Shown here piece after piece: positions 34,172 to 47,239 of a stretch of DNA of 64,000 nt. Under the pieces are notes generated by a model. It was not told where the DNA came from and ran no database searches. It saw only the letters and a list, made by a program, of their open reading frames with translations. Every line of letters starts with the position of its first letter. Position 1 is the stretch's first letter. The translations under genes and the position numbers were made by a program. The DNA comes from Stomorhina lunata (taxonomy: Eukaryota > Arthropoda > Insecta > Diptera > Rhiniidae). The stretch spans positions 84,220,938-84,284,937 of the forward strand of contig OW121743.1 of NCBI GenBank assembly GCA_933228675.1. The letters run 5' to 3'.

Positions 34172-37100
34172 GTTAATACTAAAATTTTTGTCCATAGTGA
34201 GTCGAACAAAATTTTTGAAATTTATCAACAATTTACCAATATATTAAATTGATTTTAAATTATGGATTTTACTTCCAAATTAAAACTTTAAACTTTTCTA
34301 AAATTGCATTTTTTGTATATCGTTGTAAATCCTGAGTCTTCATCGATCAAATAATATACAAATTATTATTTTTCTTAAATTTTAGATTTTACTTTGAAAT
34401 TTGACCTTTAAACTTTTCTGTAATTGCACTTTTTTAATATCGTTAAAAATCCTGGGTCCTTATCGTTTAAAATTATTTTTGGATCTTGGAAACTTTACAA
34501 GTTATAAGCTATTGCACTTTAACACTTCCGTAATTTTTTGACACTCTTTTTGTTTATATCGTTTCTTGATTTTTGAAATTTGCAATCACACTAAAACTTT
34601 CGGTTTTCAATTTCAATAAATACAGATTAAAATTTTGTAACATTTTGTAACAAGTTTTGGAAAAAAAATTTAAAAAGCTTTTTAAAGTTAATTTTAAACT
34701 CCTTTAAACTTTTAGTGTTAAAATTAATATTTGGTATAGAACTTTTAAACTTTATGTGTTATCATCTAGATAAGACAAACATTTTTATGTTATTTCAAAT
34801 AATTAACAAGTTATAAGTAAAAATTATTTTACCTCACATAGTTTATGAGTTATAAGCAAACCAACATATGTATATGAAGTTTTTACGAAAATTTTGTTTT
34901 TTTGGTTTCTTGCACCGAATGTGGAACCAAATTTCCGATTTATAAAAAAAATATTCTAAAATATATCATATCTATTCTTATTTTTCCGACAATCATACAT
35001 CAACGATTTAGATATGAATGTCTATAGCTAGTTTTTCGGCCCAAATTCATACTGTATTCTTTAAAAGGGTATAAAATCAACATTTCATTAGCTTATAACT
35101 CCCATAACTCCGGCTTTTCCCCCAAAAAAACTACACATATCCCTTTTTGTTATCCCCACGCTAAATGCACTTGAATTCCTTCGTAACTGATGCACTAAAA
35201 GATATTATTTTCATGAAATATGAAAGAAAAAATGATAAGAAATTTATTGGCACACAAAAATATAGGTTAACATCACAAATTCAGTTTAATATAAAAATTC
35301 TTAGAACATTTTTTTTTCAGATTTATCAAAATTTATTTGAAAAAAAACTTAAAACCATCATAATTCATTTGTTAAAGCATTTCCATTAGGAAAAAAAATC
35401 AATAAAAATAAGCGAAAGTTTTAACACATATTACATATTTTTTTTTGGGTAGAAAAATGCACTCAAGCTCACCTTTCAAAAGGTTTGTTATTGAAAATGA
35501 TTTTCAAATTTTATTTCAAATTTCACTTTTATTTAAACACTTTTTTTGTTTTACACTTCAAAAACACTTTAAATTTATGATAATTTTTTTTTTTTTTTTT
35601 GTGAAAAATATTTCGAGAGGTTTTGATTTATGAATAAATTTTCTAAATTAAATTTTTGATTTTAGGGATTTTTGATTATTAAATGAATTTAATACATTTT
35701 GTTGAGGATTTTAAAGGTTTGGTTTAAATAGGTTTTTTTATTTGAAATTTTTATTTTAAATTTTCTTAATTTTTTTTTATTAAAAAAGTATTTTTTATTT
35801 GATACTTTATATGTATTTTGATTTAAATTTGCTTTTCAACTTTTTTTCTTTTTAACTTTAATTCGCAGCACAATTTTTTTTTATTAATCGGCTTTTTTTG
35901 GGGAAAATATTTTCAATTCATTACCAAAAGCCTTAAAATTATGGCAAAATTGCTTTAATCTTCCCCAATTTTGATCCTTAAGAAAATAATTTCAATAATT
36001 TATTGAAATAGTTTAATTATTTCAATTTAAATTTCAATTCACACCCGGTTTTTCTTTTCTTATTTGCCTTTAAATATTTTTTTAACGAAAATTTTTACTA
36101 TATAAATCTTTAATATAATAGACTTTAAGGACTAAAAGGATTTTCTTCACTTCACTGTTGTTATAGTATATTTTCAACGAATTTTGAAATTTGCGTAAAA
36201 TTCTTGCGTTACTAGCAACCGTTACGTGTTAAATTCACGCGAAGACTGAATTAGACTTCGTTTTTAACAAAATCGTAACACTTTTTCATATAATAGACAC
36301 TAGAGCTCAGAACTGCCTTGTAGTCAGACATACAAACTCCCCAACATAAAAAAATACTTTTTTTTTACAAATTCTACTTGGAAATTAGCATCCACATGCA
36401 GCATCCGCAAAAATCTCTCAGACACACACAAATCTCGGAAACTCTCAAACAATAACTGTAACAACACACATACATATCAACTAAACATTTTCATAACGTT
36501 ATAAAAATCTCTATAGTTATTATCACAAGAGCATTAAATCTGCTCTCCAATAATATTTATACTCTCTTGCTCTAAGGCTCTCCCCATTTGTATTGTAGAT
36601 ATATTTAACTGTTTGTCCCCCCTTTTAAACGAACAGCATCCATGGTATGGTATATGTGTGTGTGGGGATTACACACACATACCATACAAAAGGGAAATTA
36701 TCTCTCTATCTCTCACAGCACGTGCTTCTTTAAAAATTACACAAAGAAAAAATTGTAAACTTACTCCACTCTTTTTCTTTACATCATTTGGGAGCAAAAA
36801 TTGTCGCTTTTGTTTTCTTTGAATCTTTAGCTGGAACATGTTTTTCTATTTCAATGTTTGTTTTTTTTTATTTTTGGTTTTGTTTTCATTATTTTCCTTC
36901 ATCTAAAATTTATGAAATTTTGTATACGTTTAAAAAATATTTTCCTCCATTTTTTTGTTGTTTTGTCATCGTATTTAGTCTGTTTGTTCTATATTTAATT
37001 TTGTTCGCAGTAGGTTAGGTCAGTGACGTATTCTGAATGGAGTCTACTATTTATTCTTTGTAAATCTCTTTTACATGTGTATTTGTTTGTGTATTGCAAT

Positions 37101-37335
37101 TTAAATTGTTGTATTGTAATTAGAAGAATAATGAATGCTTAACAAAAACTTTTGGTAAATAGTTTTTAATTTATTATTTATTTATGTTAAAGGGTTGGTT
37201 ATATTTGGTCAAGCTCGAGGTCAATACTTATAGCAATTTTGTTATTTTGTGTAGAATTTAACAAAAAAATTCACAAATTCTTAAAGTAGTTTATAGTGAT
37301 AGCAGGATACATACAGTGAATTAAAATATATGGTG
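34172..37335. other. Largest unrecognised stretch
   Basis: About 3.2 kb without dispersed repeats that I can identify. It includes GCGTTACTAGCAACCGTTAC at 36206-36225, GA/CA-rich patches near 36420-36470, and a hairpin at 36645-36687. Short open frames (35165, 35445, 36613, 36788) lack domains. It may be genuine intergenic or intronic single-copy DNA. Confidence 0.4.
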
Positions 37336-37339
37336 TCAA

Positions 37340-38256
37340 TCATTACACCATTATGGCTCTGGATATTTACAAAATGGGATCTCATCAAAAAAATTCAAGA
37401 TTAATTTAGGGGTACCACAAGGCTCTGTTCTTTCCCCTACACTATTTCTTATCTTTATAAATGACCTCCTACGTCAAACTTTCAATCCTATCTACTCTTT
37501 TGCAGATGATAGTTACAATTGCCATTGATATTCATTCAGTCATAGACCAAGCTTTTTAGAGGTTGGCGCTATGAGACAAAGCATGAATGAATCATTAAGC
37601 TTCCGCATAACCGCACGTGAAATCATGTTACTTCATCTGTATTAATAGGCGGTGTAAATATTGAGGAATCAGATGCTCATGATATTCTGGGCATGAGAAT
37701 TCAATGTGATGTCCTTTGGATAAATCACATTTTTCAAGTGTCGAATGAAGCATTTAAGTGCCTCGGTTTTCTAAAACGGTGAAGGAGATACTTTACTTTA
37801 TCTGATCTCCGTACTATTTACATCACCTATATCCGACCGAAAATGAAATCCAACTGTCATGTATGGGACGGTGCTTCAAAGTCTATTTTGAAGCTTCTCG
37901 ACCGTGTACAGGAGAGAGCGAAAGTGCTCATCAGTGACAGTAGGGTATCCGACACTATTGATTTACTGGAACACCGTCGCAATGTGGGCTTCACACTGTT
38001 CTATCGTTACTACTTTGGAATGTGCTCTTACGAAATCAGGGAACTAGAACCTGATACTCGAACGTTCTTACGCAATACACCTCTTTCTGTTAGAGCTCAT
38101 CCCTTCGTAGTAAATAAATTGGCCAGTAGTCAGAACAACACACTACAGATAAAATTCGTTCTTTAGCCGCACAGTTCGTATGTGGAATTTGCTTCCCGCA
38201 GAAGTTTTCCCAGTCAGTTGCAATATAGGAAAGTTCAAATCAAATGTCCCAAACAC
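37340..38256 (+). mobile_element. Decayed non-LTR retrotransposon (Jockey/CR1-like), 3' part
   Basis: Carries the 3' half of a LINE ORF2: reverse transcriptase motifs B and C and the C-terminal tail. It is 5'-truncated, with frameshifts, stops and deletions. It is a different family from the LINE at 8822-10752, on the opposite strand and more decayed. A 31 bp array starts about 80 bp downstream. Confidence 0.8.
37380..38256 (+). pseudogene. Reverse transcriptase C-terminal half, Jockey/CR1-like
   Basis: GVPQGSVLSPTLFLIFINDL (from ~37410) is motif B and YSFADDS (~37493-37512) is the catalytic motif C; a one-base insertion follows it before TIAIDIHSVID. After a gap, GVNIEESDAHDILGMRI and LRTIYITYIRPKMKSN lead into the open part 37843-38166 with LLDRVQERAKVLI, LEHRRNVGFTLFYRYYFGMC and SVRAHPFVV. 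A shift near 38160 moves RTVRMWNLLPAEVFP into another frame. Such tails are typical of Jockey/CR1-group elements. It is not functional. Confidence 0.8.
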
Positions 38257-38332
38257 TACTACTATTATCTCCCATAATCTATTTTTCTAGTTCCAACACA
38301 ATGCTTTGCATAAGCTGGTCCTAATAAAAAAA

Positions 38333-40245
38333 AATTTACAAAATTTCGTATTTTTATAGGAAAATTTGACAAAATTTCGTATCTTTTTAGGAAATTTTGA
38401 CAAAATTTCGTATTTTTATAGGAAATTTTGACAAAAGTTCGTATTTTTATAGGAAATTTTGACAAAATTTCGTATTTTTATAGGAAATTTTGACAAAATT
38501 TCGTATTTTTATAGGAAATTTTGACAAAATTTCGTATTTTTATAGGAAATTTTGACAAAATTTCGTATTTTTATAGGAAATTTTGACAAAATTTCGTATT
38601 TTTATAGGAAATTTTGACGAAATTTCGTATTTTTATAGGAAATTTTGACAATACTTCGTATTTTTATAGGAAATTTTGACAAAATTTCGTATTTTTATAG
38701 GAAATTTTGACAAAATTTCGTATTTTTATAGGAAATTTTGACAAAATTTCGTATTTTTATAGGAAATTTTGACAAAATTTCGTATTTTTATAGGAAATTT
38801 TGACAAAATTTCGTATTTTTATAGGAAATTTTGACAAAATTTCGTATTTTTATAGGAAATTTTGACAAAATTTCGTATTTTTATAGGAAATTTTGACAAA
38901 ATTTCGTATTTTTATAGGAAATTTTGACAAAATTTCGTATTTTTATAGGAAATTTTGACAAAATTTCGTATTTTTATAGGAAATTTTGACAAAACTTCGT
39001 ATTTTTATAGGAAATTTTGACAAAATTTCGTATTTTTATAGGAAATTTTGACAAAATTTCGTATTTTTATAGGAAATTTTGACAAAACTTCGTATTTTTA
39101 TAGGAAATTTTGACAAAATTTCGTATTTTTATAGGAAATTTTGACAAAATTTCGTATTTTTATAGGAAATTTTGACAAAATTTCGTATTTTTATAGGAAA
39201 TTTTGACAAAATTTCGTATTTTTATAGGAAATTTTGACAAAATTTCGTATTTTTATAGGAAATTTTGACAAAATTTCGTATTTTTATAGGAAATTTTGAC
39301 AAAATTTCGTATTTTTATAGGAAATTTTGACAAAATTTCGTATTTTTGGAGGAAATTTTGACAAAATTTCGTATTTTTATAGGAAATTTTGACAAAATTT
39401 CGTATTTTTGGAGGAAATTTTGACGAAATTTCGTATTTTTATAGGAAATTTTGACAAAATTTCGTATTTTTATAGGAAATTTTGACAAAATTTCGTATTT
39501 TTATAGGAAATTTTGACAAAATTTCGTATTTTTGGAGGAAATTTTGACGAAATTTCGTATTTTTAGAGGAAATTTTGACAAAAATTATTTTTTTATAAAA
39601 AATTTTCAAAAAAATCTTATTTATATGGAAAATTTTTCAAAAATTTCTTATTTTAGAAGAAATTTTTCAAAAATTTCGTAGTTTTATAGGAAATTTTTCA
39701 AAAAATTATTTTTATAGGAAATTTTTCAAAAATTTCTAATTTTTATAGAAAATTTTTCAAAAATTTCTTATTTTTATAGGAAGTTTTTCAAAAATTTCTT
39801 ATTTCTATAGGAAATTAAAAAAAAAAATTTATTTTTATAGAAAATTTTTAAAAAATTTCTTATTTCTATAGGAAATTTAAAAAAAAATTCTTATTTTTAT
39901 AGAAAATTTCTTATTTCTATAGAAAACTTTTCAAAAATTTCTTGTTTCTAGAGGAAATTTTTGAAAAATTTCTTATTTTTGTAGGAAATTTTTGAAAAAT
40001 TTCTTATTTTTGTAGGACATTTTTCAAAATTTTTTTATATTGATAGGAAATTTTTGAAATTCTTGTTTTTTAGGAAACTTTTTTAAAAAATTATTATTTA
40101 TTTGGAAATTTTTGAAAAATTTCTTATTTTTATAGGAAATTTTTAAAAAATTTATATTTTTATGGGAAACTTTTCAAAAATTTCTTATTTGTATATGAAT
40201 TTTTTGTATAGGAAATTTTGCAAAATTTCTTATTTTTCTAAGAAT
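38333..40245 (+). repeat. S31 minisatellite, array 2 (homogeneous core)
   Basis: From 38340 to 39590 about 40 nearly identical 31 bp units read TTTTTATAGGAAATTTTGAC + AAAATTTCGTA. From about 39600 on, the units switch to the diverged AAATTTTTCAAAAATTTCTT form. A TTTTTGGAGG variant appears near 39347, 39409 and 39533, spaced by 62 and 124 bp (2 and 4 units). Confidence 0.95.
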
Positions 40246-41084
40246 GTTCCAATGTTATTTTTACTGTCGTATTCACATTTAATTGTTTCCAATACTTGAT
40301 ATTATATTCAAAATTTTCTTAAAAAAAAGCTTTTTTACTTTATTTATGAAAGATTTCCTAAATATATTCTTTCAAAAAGCAATTTCAAAGATTATAATTT
40401 GTAATATATATTTTTTTGACCATTTGGTAGGATTTTATGTCCATAATTGCCGAGATGTGTTAATAAAAACTTATTTTCATAGTTATTACTTTTTAAATAT
40501 ATCTAAATATGTTTCAAATTGATTTGAACATTTTAAGGAAATTGTTCCCGTGGGTAATATTTAAATTTATGTTTAGAGCAAAAAACAGAATCATTGAAAC
40601 AAAAATACCTTTAATGGAACAAAAATGTTTTCAAATTTTCATGTTTTGTTTAATATTATTGTTATTTCACGAAGGACCACAAATATTTTTAGGCAAAAGG
40701 GTAAACATAAAAATACAATTTCAAGAGAATCAATTTTAAATGTTATCGATGTATTATAAAAAAATATATGATAAAGAAATAAAATATTCATATGAACTCA
40801 ATATTATTTTTATTGTTGAAATAATGGTTTCGAAGCTAAACTAAAAATTTATCTTTACCTTTGGAAAATATAAAATGAAATATGATCAAACTCAAATCAC
40901 TTTAGCACAGAAAAGTCTTTGCTAAAGAACAACATAAGCCAAATTTCCCACAAATATCTATCATTTATTCAAATTACATACACAAATATTGGCTTAATGG
41001 CAAATTTATTTCAAACTGCCTTAACTTATTCTATTGAATCTTCTAAGTTGTTTACATTTTTGTACCTTCTCAAATTAAATATTT

Positions 41085-41120
<36 letters not shown>

Positions 41121-41587
41121 GGAAAAATAAGTTTCTTATGCAAACATTTTCCTTAGAAATAAAAGTAATGCAAAAATGCATTTGCTAAAGAAATAGATTA
41201 GAAAATAAGTAAAAAATGAGAATAAATTTTAAACAAAAAAATCTTTTGTTAATTATATACAAGTCAAAAAATCAACACAATTAACATTTGGTAAACATTA
41301 ACATCATCATGGCCTAATTCCAAATTCTTTTCTACTTTGTCAAGAAAACCAAAAAACAACAGCAACAAAGCCTTCACAGAAAACCAAAGTCATCAAACAA
41401 GAGAAATTTGGAAAATGAAGAAAGAACACGGAGATTGGAAAATTATTCTTTATTCATTCATTATTGCTTGATGTTAAATTGCAAAAAAGAATTTTGTTAT
41501 TTGGTACGAGGGTTAGGTGAGAAGTTAATGTACATAAAAAATCATCAAATTCAGACCTATATATACCAAAGTCATTTTAGATTATAC
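40246..41587. other. Unrecognised sequence with a 33 T run
   Basis: Non-repetitive except for the poly-T at 41087-41119. Open frames at 40283-40739 and 41408-41635 lack domains. Confidence 0.4.
41087..41119. repeat. Poly-T run (33 bases)
   Basis: Uninterrupted T run bounded by TTTAA and GGGAAAAATAAG. It could be the tail of an undetected minus-strand retroelement, but I see no body for one. Confidence 0.85.
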
Positions 41588-43265
41588 CCGTTTCAGAAAA
41601 TTTCTTATTTTTACAGGAAACTTCTCAAAAATTAATTTTTTTATAGGAATTTTTTCAAAAAATTTTCATCTTTTGTAGAAACTTTTTCAGAAATTTCTTA
41701 TTTTTATAGGAAATTTCTTGAAAATTGTTTTATTTTTATAGCAAATTTTTCAAAAATATCTAATTTTTATTGAAATTTTTTTTAAAAATTTCTTATTTTT
41801 ATAGGAAATTTTTCAAAAATTTTTTATTTTTAAAGGAAATTTTTCAAAAATTTTCTAACTTTTCTAGAAAATTTTTCAGAAATTTCTTATTTTATAAGAG
41901 TTTTTTTTAAATTTCTGATTTTAATAAGAAATTTTTCAAAAATGTCTTATTTTTTAGGAAATTTTTCAAAAATTTCGTATTTTTATAGCAAATTTTACAA
42001 AAATTTCTTATTTTTATAAGAAATTTTTCAAAAACTTCTGATTTTTATAAGAAATTTCTTATTTTTATAGGAAATTTTACAAAAATTACTTACTTTTATA
42101 GGAAATTTTTCAAAAATTTTTCATTTTTATAGGAAAATTTTCAAAATTTTTTCATTTTTATAGGAAATTTTTCAAAAATTTCTTACTTTTATAAGAAATT
42201 TCACAAAAATTTCTTATTTTTATAGGAAATTTCACAAAAATTTCTTATTTTTATAGAAAATTTTACAAAAATTTCTTATTTTTATAGGAAATTTAAAAAA
42301 ATTCTGATTTTCATAGGAAATTTTTCAAAAATTTCTCATTTTTATAGGAAGTTTTTCAAAAATTTCTTATTTTTATAGGAAATTTGAAAAAAAAAAATAC
42401 TTATTTTTATAAGAAATTTTTCAAAAATTTCTAAGTTTTATAGGAAATTTTTCAAAAAAATTTTTTTTATAGGAAATTTTTCAAAAATTTCTTATTTCTA
42501 TAGGAAATTTTCAAAAATTTCTTATTTTTATAGGAAATTTTACAAAAATCTCTTATTTTGATAGGAAATTTTACAAAAATTTCTTATTTTTATAGGAAAT
42601 TTTTCAAAAATTTCTTATTTTTATAGGAAATTTTTCAAAAATTTCCTATTTTGATAGGAAATTTTCAAAAATATCTTATTTTTATAGGAACTTTTCAAAA
42701 ATTTCTTATTTTTAAAGGAAATTTTGCAAAATAGGAATTTTAAAAAAATTTCTTATTTTTTTATGGAAAATTTTTGAAAAATTTATTAGTTTTATAGGAA
42801 ATTTTTTCAAAAATTTCTTTATTTTCAAAAATTTCATATTTTTACAGAAAGATTTTTAAAAAAATTCTTATTTTTACAAAAAATAAAAAAAATCTTACGT
42901 TTATAAGACTTTAAAAAAATTTTCTGTTGTTATAAGAAATTTTTAAAAAATTTCCTGTTTTGATAAAATATATTCCAAAAGATTCTCATTTTTTTAGGAA
43001 CTTTTTCCAAAATTTCTTACTTTTATAGAAATTTTTAAAAAAATTTCCTGTTTTTATAGGATTTTCTTAAAAAAAAATTCTAATTTGTGTAAGAAAATTT
43101 TTCAAAAATTTCTTATTTTTATAAGAATTTTTTCAATTCTTTTTTAGTTTTATTGGAAATTTTGCATTATATTCTTATTTCTATAGGAAATATATATATT
43201 TTTTTTTTTTTTGTTTGATTTTTTTTTAATTTCTAATATTTAGAGGATATTTATCAAAAATGATA
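41588..43265 (+). repeat. S31 minisatellite, array 3
   Basis: About 54 units of AAATTTTTCAAAAATTTCTT + ATTTTTATAGG, most uniform at 42060-42700 and decaying toward 43200. Same orientation as arrays 1 and 2. Confidence 0.93.
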
Positions 43266-43990
43266 TGAAATTTTCTCAAAAACCCTCGCAATTAGTACAT
43301 GGGTGTGCATGCTACTAGATAAGTTAAAGTATGTGTTCACAAAATAATGCATGTTAATATACTATATATATGTGCATGTATATAAGAATGCCTTTGTCTA
43401 TGTATTTTACTTTAAAATTTAAGTAAAAACCCATAAGAATTCAATCTTTATCATGGTTGTTTTTTTCTCTAAGTTAGAATTGTTAAATACACAACAACAA
43501 CAACTAACTGACTGCAATACAACAATACTAACAACAAATTCTTTTCAAAATTAACAAAAGCTTTAAGTACACATAAGAAGAACAAGAAGCTTGGTAAACA
43601 GCAGTAGCTGCATCAGGATAAATTTTGCAGCACACACACTCACATCCTTCTTCCTTTCCTCGTCATCCTCATAATCATCAGCAAAAATAAAATCAAACTC
43701 AAAAGCAACCACAGCCACATTACTGCCGAAATTGCATGTTCGTATGTAGGATGACATCAAAACTGGGTCACAAGGAAAAAATCATTAATTTATAATTTTT
43801 TTCGGTTCCTTTAAAATCAAAATTAAAATAGAAAGGAACAAAATGGATGGTACAATAAGCATCCAGCGAAAGGAAGATAATAATGACAAGGAAACTAAAT
43901 ACATATACACAAATTTATAAAAGCTTTTTGATCTATTAAGGGTATAAGATTTTAAAGATTAAACTTTCTCATAACAACAAAAAAGTTTTA
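43266..43990. other. Spacer between opposed S31 arrays
   Basis: Unique sequence of about 725 bp with a TATATATG patch, an ACAACAACAACAAC run (43490-43503) and a moderately GC-containing part (43580-43760). The minus-strand frame 43563-43760 has an acidic DDYEDDEERKKD stretch but no recognisable domain. Confidence 0.45.
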
Positions 43991-43991
43991 A

Positions 43992-46195
43992 TTTCCTATA
44001 GAAATGGGAAATTTTTCAAAAATTTCCAGTAGAAATAAAAACTTTTAAAAAAGTTCTTTTAAAAATAAAAAGTTTTAAAAAAGTTCTTATAAAAATAAAA
44101 AAAGTTTTAAAAAATTTCTATAAAAATAAGAAAATTTTCCTAGATTTTTGAAGCATTTTCGAAACATATTCTACAAAACTAATAAATTTTAAAAAATTTC
44201 TATTAAACCAAGAAATTTTTGAAAGAATTCTTATAAAAACAAGAAATTTTTGAAAAATTTCCTATAAAAATAAGAGATTTTTGTAAAATTTCCTAAAAAA
44301 ATAAGAAATTTTTGTAAAATTTCCTACAAAAATAAGAAATTTTAGAAAAGTTTCCTATAAAAATAAGAAATTTTTGAAAAATTTCCTATAAAAATAAGAA
44401 ATTTTTGAAAAATTTCCTATAAAAATTAGAAAATTTTGAAAAATTTACTATAAAAATAAGAAATTTTTGAAAAATTTTCTATAAAAATAAGAAATTTTGG
44501 AAAAACTTCCTATAAAAATAGGAAATTTTTGAAAAATTTCCTACAAAACTAAGAAATTTTTGAAAAATTTCCTATAAAACTAAGAAATTTTTGAAAAATT
44601 TCTTATGAAAATAAGAAATTTTTGAAAAATTTGCTATGAAAATAAGAAGTTTTTGAAAAATTTCCTATGAAAATAAGAAATTTTTGAAAAAGGTTCCTAT
44701 AAAAGTAAGAAATTTTTTAAAAATTTCCTATAAAAATAAGAAATTTTTGAAAAATTTTCTATAAAAATAAAAATTTTTGAAAATTTTCCTAAAAAAAAAT
44801 TCTTTGAAAAATTTCCTACAAAACTAAGAAATTTTTGAAAAATTTCCTATAAAACTAAGAAATTTTTGAAAAATTTCTTATGAAAATAAGAAATTTTTGA
44901 AAAATTTCCCTTAAAAAAAATTCTTTGAAACATTTCCTATAAAACTAAGAAATTTTTGAAAAATTTCCTATAAAAATAAGAAATTTTTGAAAAATTTCCT
45001 ATGAAAATAAGAAGTTTTTGAAAAATTTCCTATGAAAATATGAAATTTTTGAAAAATTTCCTTTAAAAATACGAAATTTTTGAAAAATTTCCTATAAAAA
45101 ATAACAAATTTTTGAAAAATTTCCTATAAAAATAAGAAATTTTTGAAAAATTTTCTATAAAAATAAGAAATTTTTGAAAATTTTCCCTTAAAAAAAACTT
45201 CTTTGAAAAATTTCCTAAACAAATAATAAATATTTCTAAAATTTTCTATAAAAGTAAGAAATTTTTTAAAAATTTACCATAAAAATAAGAAATATTTTGA
45301 AAAATTTCAATTTTTTGAAAAAATTCCTATAAAAATAGGAAATTTTCGAAAAATTTCCTAAAAAAATAAGAAATTTTTTTTTTAATTTCCTATAAAAATT
45401 TCCAATAAAAATAAGAAATTTTTGAAAAATTTCCTATAAAAATAAGAAATTTTTGAAAAATTTCCTATAAAAATAAGAAAATTTTTTTTTAAATTTCCTA
45501 TAAAAATAAGAAAATTTTTTTTTAAATTTCCTATAAAAATAAGAAATTTTTGAAAAATTTCCTATAAAAATAAGAAATTTTTGAAAAATTTCCTATAAAA
45601 ATAAGAAATTTTTGAAAAATTTCCTATAAAAATAAGAAATTTTTGAAAAATTTCCTATAAAAATAAGAAATTTTTGAAAAATTTCCTATAAAAATAAGAA
45701 ATTTTTGAAAAATTTCCTATAAAAATAAGAAATTTTTGAAAAATTTCCTATAAAAATAAGAAATTTTTGAAAAATTTCCTATAAAAATAAGAAATTTTTG
45801 AAAAATTTCCTATAAAAATAAGAAATTTTTGAAAAATTTCCTATAAAAATAAGAAATTTTTGAAAAATTTCCTATAAAAATAAGAAAATTTTGAAAAATT
45901 TCCTATAAAAATAAGAAATTTTTGAAAAATTTCCTATAAAAATAAGAAATTTTTGAAAAATTTCCTATAAAAATAAGAAATTTTTGAAAAATTTCCTATA
46001 AAAATAAGAAATTTTTGAAAAATTTCCTATAAAAATAAGAAATTTTGAAAAATTTCCTATAAAAATAAGAAATTTTTGAAAAATTTCCTATAAAAATAAG
46101 AAATTTTTGAAAAATTTCCTATAAAAATAAGAAATTTTGAAAAATTTCCTATAAAAATAAGAAATTTTTGAAAAATTTTCTATAAAAATTAGAAA
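43992..46195 (-). repeat. S31 minisatellite, array 4 (inverted)
   Basis: About 70 units of CCTATAAAAATAAGAAATTT + TTGAAAAATTT, the reverse complement of arrays 1-3. From about 45414 to 46160 some 24 units are almost identical; the outer part is more diverged. Confidence 0.95.
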
Positions 46196-47239
46196 ATTAA
46201 AATTTTCACAATATAAAGTATTATGAACTAATTTGATAGCAAATATATACGAATACATACAAATGTTTTCTAAAAAAATATAAAAATCTGTTGCAGTCGA
46301 ATCACATACCCCCACAAAACTTGCTTTTAACACACTGACACTTTTACAGATTCAGCTAAGAGAGAGAGTTTCATAAAGTAAGAGCATTTTCTTCCTTAAG
46401 AGAATATATCCTTTAGGGCTGCAAAAAAACTCAAGAAGAGTATGAGAGACAGAAATTCTTTTCTTTTTTTCATACAAACATTAAAGAAAAATATGAAATA
46501 ATAACGCATTGTTTTGACTTTCATTTCACTAGTTATTGGTTCGTTTCACCCATTTTCTTTTAAATTTTCTGTTTCTGTTTTCATTTCTCAAATCGCTGCC
46601 TTCAAAGAGGTGGAAAACCTTTAAACTTCAAGATGTTTAGATGATGACCTTTGGACGTTATAGTTTTTAATTGTTGCCAAACGAAAGTTTTTCCATTTAA
46701 AATTCAATAAATTTGTAAGATGTTTAGACGTGTTGTGTGTTTTAATGTGTGTGTTCGAAAGGATTTCGTTTGGTTTTGTTTGTGTAAAATGTTTGCCAAT
46801 TTAGTAGAATTGTTGAGGGTTTGAATGGTTATTTATGATGACTTGACACTGATTCGAATTTCATTGTGGATTTAAGGAAATTTCGAAGAAAAATCTTGAT
46901 GGGGTCGGAAAGAAAACTTAAAGTGATTGATTTGTTAAAGCTGTAAAATATCAATACTTTCAAATTTTGTAAATACTATAAATTTAAAATCGATTTGTGA
47001 TAAATTTTATATTACAAAGTCATCACAAATTACTAGAGATAATTTGATTTCTTTTTTGTAATTCATACAAATTGCTGACTTTTGACTTTTAATAATTTAT
47101 TAAAAGGGATTAACTGTTCCCTCTAACTTTAAGTAACTAAAGAAAAACGCCAAATCATTCACAAAGTCATTTGTGTTAATAAACAAGAATGAATAGTGGT
47201 CAAGCCCGACTGCCTAAAACGCTAAACCTAGAACTTGTT
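46196..47239. other. Unrecognised single-copy-like sequence
   Basis: No gene or full repeat. A small TATACCC-family relic (GTGGTCAAGCCCGAC) is at about 47197-47211, right before the next array. Confidence 0.45.

Noticed and set aside
36206..36225. RFX X-box-like site (GTTACTAGCAAC)
   Set aside because: Half-sites match loosely but the usual 1-3 base spacer between them is absent, and no gene start is visible nearby.
38333..39590. Regular 31 bp repeats resembling a CRISPR array
   Set aside because: Units are contiguous with no variable spacers, the sequence is eukaryotic in character, and no cas-like genes exist. It is a minisatellite.
41087..41119. Poly-A tail of a minus-strand retroelement
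   Set aside because: No retroelement body, target duplication or coding trace was found next to the T run.
43563..43760. 65 aa minus-strand frame with an acidic DDYEDDEERKKD stretch
   Set aside because: No recognisable domain, no splice or promoter context, and a length expected by chance.
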